NCBI GenBank assembly: GCA_003512955.1
Contig: DOTG01000001.1
Location: 1-26,864 of the forward strand
Length of the DNA stretch: 26,864 nt
Direction of reading: 5' to 3'
Source: Marinilabiliales bacterium
Lineage (GTDB): Bacteria; Bacteroidota; Bacteroidia; Bacteroidales; SZUA-534
Below are positions 23,010 to 26,864 of the stretch, one piece after another. Made by a program: the position numbers and the translations under genes. The notes under the pieces were generated by a model. That model was not told where the DNA came from. It worked only from the letters and a program-made list of their open reading frames with translations, and searched no databases. How positions within the stretch are numbered: position 1 is the first letter of the stretch; each line of letters begins with the position of its first letter.

Positions 23010-25052
23010 TTAACGAATCTCCGATCCGTTATTAAACTCTTTATCGCATGAAATAAAACCCAATTCGCCTTGGGAATTTTCGGCCATCAGAATCATACCG
23101 TGCGATTCAATTCCTTTGATTTCGCGGGGCGCTAAATTTACCAGAATGCTCACCTTTTTACCAATGATTTTTTCCGGTTCATAATGTTCGGCGATGCCTG
23201 AAACCACGGTACGTTTATCAATGCCGGTATCAATGAGGAGCTTTAATAATTTTTTAGTTTTAGGTACCCGTTCGGCTTCCAGAATGGTCCCGGTGCGGAT
23301 GTCCATTTTCGAGAAATCATCATAACTGATGACCTCTTTGGCAGGATTTACCTTGGTTTGCGTTTGATTGTTTTTTTTGGTTTCCTGAAGTTTGTGGATT
23401 TGTGCATCAATTTCGGCATCTTCAATTTTATCGAACAACAAGAAAGACTCACCCACCTGATGGCCGGCTGCTATTAATTGATGCGAACCTAACTGATTCC
23501 AGTTGATGGCTCCGATATTTAACAGATGACGGATTTTTTCTGCCGTAAAAGGCATAAAAGGCTCCATAACGATGGAAAGGTTAGCTGTTATCTGTAAGCA
23601 GATATTCATAATGGTTGGTACCCTTTCCGGATTGGTTTTTATCAGTTTCCAGGGTTCGGTATCAGCTAAATATTTGTTTCCTAAGCGGGCCAGATTCATG
23701 GCTTCTTTTAGCGCTTCACGGAAGTGGAACGTTTCCAAGGCTTTTTCAACCTTGTCTTTATAGTGGGCCAGGTCGTTTAATGTTTCCCGGTCGAATGGCT
23801 CTATTGAGCCTAAAGCGGGCACTTTTCCTTCAAAATATTTTTGTGTTAACACGGCAGTCCGGTTTACAAAGTTTCCAAGGATAGCTACCAATTCGCTGTT
23901 GTTCCGGGCCTGGAAGTCTTTCCAGGTAAAGTCGTTGTCTTTGGTCTCGGGCATGTTGACAGCTAAGGTATAGCGCAGTACATCTTGTTTGCCGGGGAAA
24001 TCTACCAAATATTCATGCAACCAAACGGCCCAATTGCGCGAGGTGGAGATTTTATCGTTTTCAAGGTTTAAAAACTCATTACCTGGCACGTTATCGGGCA
24101 AAATATATTGGCCATGAGCACGGAGCATGGCCGGAAAAATAATGCAATGGAACACAATGTTATCTTTCCCGATAAAATGAACCAGTTTGGCCTCTTCATC
24201 CTGCCAGTATTTTTTCCAGTCTTTCCCTGCTTTTTCGGCCCACTCAATGGTATTTGAGATGTAACCAATGGGGGCATCGAACCAAACATAAAGTACCTTT
24301 CCATCGGCTCCTTCCACCGGAACAGGCACTCCCCAGTCGAGGTCACGGCTTACGGCGCGTGGTTGCAACCCTGCATCGAGCCACGATTTGCATTGCCCAT
24401 AAACATTGGGTTTCCATTCTTTGTGGTCTTCGAGAATCCATTTTTTCAAAGCAGCTTCGTGTTGGTCGAGTGGGAGGTACCAGTGCTTGGTTTCGCGCAA
24501 TATAGGCTGGCTGCCGCTTAGGGTTGAACGGGGATTAATCAAATCCATAGGACTGAGCGATGTTCCGCATTTCTCACATTGATCGCCATAGGCATCTTCG
24601 TTGTGACAATGAGGGCAGGTTCCTTTTATGTAACGGTCGGCTAGGAACTGCTGGGCTTCGGCATCGTAATATTGTTCCGATGTTTTTTCAATAAATTTAC
24701 CCTCATCGTACAATTTCCTGAAAAAATCAGAGGCTGTTTTGTGATGTATTTTTGAACTGGTACGCGAATAGATATCAAAAGAGATACCCAGCTCCTCGAA
24801 CGATTTTTTTATAATGCCATGGTATTTATCTACTACATCTTGTGGTGAAACGCCTTCGTTCCGGGCTTTAATGGTAATAGGGACCCCGTGCTCATCGGAG
24901 CCGCCAATAAATACCACATCTTTTCCTTTCAACCTCAGGTAGCGTACATAGATATCGGCGGGAATATAAACGCCAGCCAAATGTCCGATATGAACTGGAC
25001 CATTGGCATAAGGCAATGCCGAAGTCACAGTGTATCTTTTGAATTCTTTCAC
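23010..25052 (-). CDS. metG: methionine--tRNA ligase
   Basis: MetG charges tRNA-Met in the cytoplasm. The class I HIGH motif is H-I-G-H (21-24). A zinc knuckle carries Cys146, Cys149, Cys159 and Cys162 (C-P-H-C ... C-E-K-C). The KMSKS loop reads D-K-I-S-T-S-R-N near Lys334. A C-terminal tRNA-binding (EMAP II-like) domain occupies about 575-680 (M-D-I-R-T-G-T-I). I start at the GTG at 25050-25052 (V-K-E-F-K-R-Y), giving 680 aa, because a perfect -7 box (25087-25094) lies between it and the upstream in-frame ATG at 25106, and no other ATG is close. It is transcribed alone, divergent from the LD-carboxypeptidase. Confidence 0.95.
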   Translation of the reverse strand: MKEFKRYTVTSALPYANGPVHIGHLAGVYIPADIYVRYLRLKGKDVVFIGGSDEHGVPITIKARNEGVSPQDVVDKYHGIIKKSFEELGISFDIYSRTSSKIHHKTASDFFRKLYDEGKFIEKTSEQYYDAEAQQFLADRYIKGTCPHCHNEDAYGDQCEKCGTSLSPMDLINPRSTLSGSQPILRETKHWYLPLDQHEAALKKWILEDHKEWKPNVYGQCKSWLDAGLQPRAVSRDLDWGVPVPVEGADGKVLYVWFDAPIGYISNTIEWAEKAGKDWKKYWQDEEAKLVHFIGKDNIVFHCIIFPAMLRAHGQYILPDNVPGNEFLNLENDKISTSRNWAVWLHEYLVDFPGKQDVLRYTLAVNMPETKDNDFTWKDFQARNNSELVAILGNFVNRTAVLTQKYFEGKVPALGSIEPFDRETLNDLAHYKDKVEKALETFHFREALKEAMNLARLGNKYLADTEPWKLIKTNPERVPTIMNICLQITANLSIVMEPFMPFTAEKIRHLLNIGAINWNQLGSHQLIAAGHQVGESFLLFDKIEDAEIDAQIHKLQETKKNNQTQTKVNPAKEVISYDDFSKMDIRTGTILEAERVPKTKKLLKLLIDTGIDKRTVVSGIAEHYEPEKIIGKKVSILVNLAPREIKGIESHGMILMAENSQGELGFISCDKEFNNGSEIR

Positions 25053-25086
25053 GTTAGTTTTTTTTTTACAAAAATTAAAATTGTTG

Positions 25087-25094
25087 CAAAGATA
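25087..25094 (-). promoter_or_regulatory. -7 box for metG
   Basis: TATCTTTG on the minus strand, perfect TAnnTTTG, 35 bases before the GTG at 25052. It rules against the ATG at 25106 as start. Confidence 0.55.
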
Positions 25095-25173
25095 TAATTT
25101 ACCCACTAGTTGCGACAGGTTGCAAGAAGGAATTTTTGGGGGAAGAACCAGAGAGGTTAAAATGCAAAATAAT

Positions 25174-25185
25174 GTACATTTGTAC
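25174..25185 (+). promoter_or_regulatory. -7 box within a small palindrome, LD-carboxypeptidase gene
   Basis: TACATTTG (25175-25182) is a perfect TAnnTTTG match 24 bases before the ATG at 25206. It lies in GTACA-TT-TGTAC, a 5-bp-arm inverted repeat that a regulator could use. Confidence 0.45.
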
Positions 25186-25205
25186 GGAACGTTGGAATCT
25201 TTTAA

Positions 25206-26108
25206 ATGAAGTTTATGATAACACCCCCCTATTTGCTAAAAGGTGATGAGGTAGGAATTGTAGCTCCCGCCAAATTTATTCCTCAAGAAAATTATGAACA
25301 GATATTGAAGTTCATCGAATCGAAAGGGTTAGTCCCTGTGAGGGGAAAAACCACCTATCTGGAATCGGGAATATTTGCCGGAACCGATGAGGAGCGGACC
25401 CAGGACCTTCAACAAATGATCGATGCTCCTAATTTGAAAGCCGTTTTTTGCCTTCGGGGTGGTTATGGAACACTTCGGATTTTAGACAAGCTGAATTTTT
25501 CAACTTTTTTAAAAACCCCCAAATGGGTCATTGGGTTTAGCGATATTACGGTGTTGCATGCAGCCATTGCAAATATTGATGTTGAGAGCATCCATGGACA
25601 GATGCCATTGAATTTTGCCCAATCCTCAAAAGGGTTAGAGGTTCTTTTTGAAACTTTGGAGGGAGCCAACCTGGCTTATCAACTGCCCATACACCTACTA
25701 AATAGGATTGGGGCATCGGAAGCAAGGTTGGTGGGTGGAAATGTAGCCATGATCTGTTCGTTGCTTGGAACCCCGTTTGCTTTTCAAACCCAAGGCAACA
25801 TTCTGTTTATTGAAGAGATAGGAGAACACCTTTACCGTTTCGATCGGATGCTACAACATCTCAAATTGGCTGGCGCACTGAAGAATTTAGCCGGGTTGGT
25901 TGTTGGTGGGCTCACTTCTATGGAAGATCAGAGCCCCTCTTTTGGGAAAACCTCGGAAGAAATTGTATGGGACGCGGTAAAAAACTATGATTATCCCGTT
26001 TGCTTTGGATTCCCGGCAGGACATATCGAGAACAACCACCCGTTGATTATCAACCGGAAGGTGCGTTTTGAGGTAGGCAGGAGTGAAGTAAAACTACAAT
26101 TTAGTTAA
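25206..26108 (+). CDS. LD-carboxypeptidase (peptidase S66, LdcA/MccF family), 300 aa
   Basis: The S66 Ser-Glu-His triad is visible: nucleophile Ser112 in I-G-F-S-D-I-T, Glu203 in F-I-E-E-I-G-E, and His273 in G-F-P-A-G-H. R-G-G-Y-G-T-L-R (84-91) is also family-typical. LdcA members trim the terminal D-Ala from murein tetrapeptides during cytoplasmic peptidoglycan recycling; MccF members cleave microcin C-like compounds, and sequence alone does not separate them fully. There is no signal peptide, consistent with recycling. The start is ATG 25206, or the ATG at 25215. The YraN-like gene follows after 41 bases and is probably co-transcribed. Confidence 0.92.
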   Translation: MKFMITPPYLLKGDEVGIVAPAKFIPQENYEQILKFIESKGLVPVRGKTTYLESGIFAGTDEERTQDLQQMIDAPNLKAVFCLRGGYGTLRILDKLNFSTFLKTPKWVIGFSDITVLHAAIANIDVESIHGQMPLNFAQSSKGLEVLFETLEGANLAYQLPIHLLNRIGASEARLVGGNVAMICSLLGTPFAFQTQGNILFIEEIGEHLYRFDRMLQHLKLAGALKNLAGLVVGGLTSMEDQSPSFGKTSEEIVWDAVKNYDYPVCFGFPAGHIENNHPLIINRKVRFEVGRSEVKLQFS

Positions 26109-26149
26109 GGAAAATTATAACCCGATGATCCCATTTTAGTTATTTAAAG

Positions 26150-26518
26150 ATGAGCGAACACAATGAAACAGGAAAAATTGGTGAAGAGGTAGCCCGGGAA
26201 TTTTTAATTAAAAAAGGTTACCGGATTCTTGATGTGAATTGGCGCTATAACTTTAAGGAGATTGATATAGTGGCTCAACAGAACAACACCATGGTGTTTG
26301 TTGAGGTGAAAACCAGAGCCACGCTGGCATTTGAACTCCCACAAGAGGCGGTAACTTTGAAAAAAATGCGGCATTTGGTGTATGCTGCCGATGCATATTT
26401 GACTCAAAAGCACCTTGATTTGAATAGCCGATTCGATATTGTGACTGTATTGGCTGCCGAACCTTTCCGGGTATTGGAACATTTGGAGGATGCTTTTCGG
26501 CCCAATGAACTGCTGTAA
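26150..26518 (+). CDS. YraN family (UPF0102) nuclease-fold protein, 122 aa
   Basis: The whole length matches the UPF0102/YraN family: G-K-I-G-E-E-V-A-R-E-F-L near the N-terminus, then the PD-(D/E)xK-type core with Asp in F-K-E-I-D-I-V-A and E-V-K in F-V-E-V-K-T-R. These residues form the metal site of restriction-endonuclease-like folds, so DNA cleavage or resolution is plausible; the cellular role remains unproven for the family. Length is normal. It lies 41 bases behind the LD-carboxypeptidase gene on the same strand. Confidence 0.92.
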   Translation: MSEHNETGKIGEEVAREFLIKKGYRILDVNWRYNFKEIDIVAQQNNTMVFVEVKTRATLAFELPQEAVTLKKMRHLVYAADAYLTQKHLDLNSRFDIVTVLAAEPFRVLEHLEDAFRPNELL

Positions 26519-26841
26519 ATTCTAGAAATAACACATGACGGAAAATGAATTATCGGGCTGTAAACTGGGATTATTAATTAACTTCAATGTATTGCGACTA
26601 GTAACTGGATTAAAGAGATTGGTAAATAATCTTTAAAACCGACTATTCAGAAATAATTAGTTTGCAGGGAACCCCTCTGCATACATTTGTGGTTAATTTT
26701 ACTTGACACTTATATACCTTAACTAAACGTCATTGGAATACGAATAGGGATTCTTTTTTTAGATATTCACGCAAAACAACATAGAACAAAAAAGATAAAA
26801 AGTCCTGAAATCTTTCCTTTTATTAACAATTAACCGCAAAG
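26519..26841. other. gene-free stretch before the insertion-sequence end
   Basis: AT-rich, with no credible coding frame. A 7-bp hairpin with one G-T pair (TGCAGGG-5-CCTCTGCA, 26663-26681) is present but not followed by a T-run, so it is not called as a terminator. A TTGACA occurs at 26703-26708 without a convincing partner box. Confidence 0.4.
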
Positions 26842-26864
26842 GAGGCTGTCTAAAAAGTTTAGGC
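26842..26864 (+). mobile_element. terminal inverted repeat of an insertion sequence (partial)
   Basis: GAGGCTGTCTAAAAAGTTT at the edge of the window has the form of the terminal repeat of DDE-type insertion sequences in the IS4/IS5/IS1182 groups (GGCTGTCT-A-rich). Only the outer end is visible; transposase, second end and target duplication would lie beyond the window. Recognition rests on recalled similarity. Confidence 0.5.

Noticed and set aside
25053..25106. 18-residue ATG-initiated extension of metG
   Set aside because: A perfect -7 box (25087-25094) lies inside it, and its residues (low-complexity, Lys/Asn/Phe-rich) do not fit the MetG N-terminus.
26663..26681. Hairpin after the YraN-like gene as a terminator
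   Set aside because: It is 145 bases past the stop, has a G-T pair and no T-run after it.
1..26864. CRISPR array, tRNA or rRNA genes, toxin-antitoxin pair
   Set aside because: No regular spaced repeats, no cloverleaf-like segments in any gap, and no small overlapping gene pair of known toxin type were seen by eye.

Overview
The window reads as a piece of a Bacteroidota chromosome, probably Bacteroidales or Marinilabiliales (inference). Support: most start regions carry a TAnnTTTG-type -7 box, the promoter class used by the Bacteroidota primary sigma factor. The gene families also fit: a giant hybrid two-component regulator (propeller, kinase, receiver and AraC in one protein), an HU-CCDC81/SPOR protein, pheS without pheT, and a secreted Mn-type superoxide dismutase.

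Layout. 1-1.6 kb: lgt followed by a lipoprotein gene (minus strand). 2.0-2.8 kb: a secreted beta-rich protein (plus strand) behind a pair of palindromes. 2.8-7.7 kb: a HAD phosphatase and an orphan hybrid two-component regulator (minus). 7.9-10.6 kb: exported superoxide dismutase, then the two-gene unit rfbB-cpsB (minus). 10.7-11.7 kb: a HU-like/SPOR cell-envelope protein, divergent from rfbB. 12.0-16.0 kb: sufB-sufC-sufD for iron-sulfur cluster assembly, with a structured upstream region and no sufS or sufE in the window. 16.0-19.7 kb: an AT-rich accessory stretch. It holds twin 15-bp palindromes, a secreted-protein/secreted-caspase gene pair, a broken REP-associated Y1 transposase between REP-like hairpins, and an AAA_14/DUF4143 ATPase whose promoter lies between two direct repeats. 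19.9-26.5 kb: housekeeping genes pheS, a GPH-type sugar symporter with an unusual periplasmic insert, metG, an LD-carboxypeptidase and a YraN-like nuclease-fold protein. The last 23 bases look like the terminal repeat of an insertion sequence that continues past the window.

How the genes fit together. Most are independent core functions: lipoprotein maturation, translation, Fe-S assembly, dTDP-sugar supply and envelope division. The parts most worth attention are regulatory or accessory. The palindrome TTGTTnAACAA occurs upstream of both the 2.0 kb secreted gene and suf. Inverted repeats overlap the suf promoter or leader. The 16.0-19.7 kb stretch combines a mobile-element relic, putative operators and a periplasmic caspase module. 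No rRNA, tRNA or CRISPR array was found by eye.
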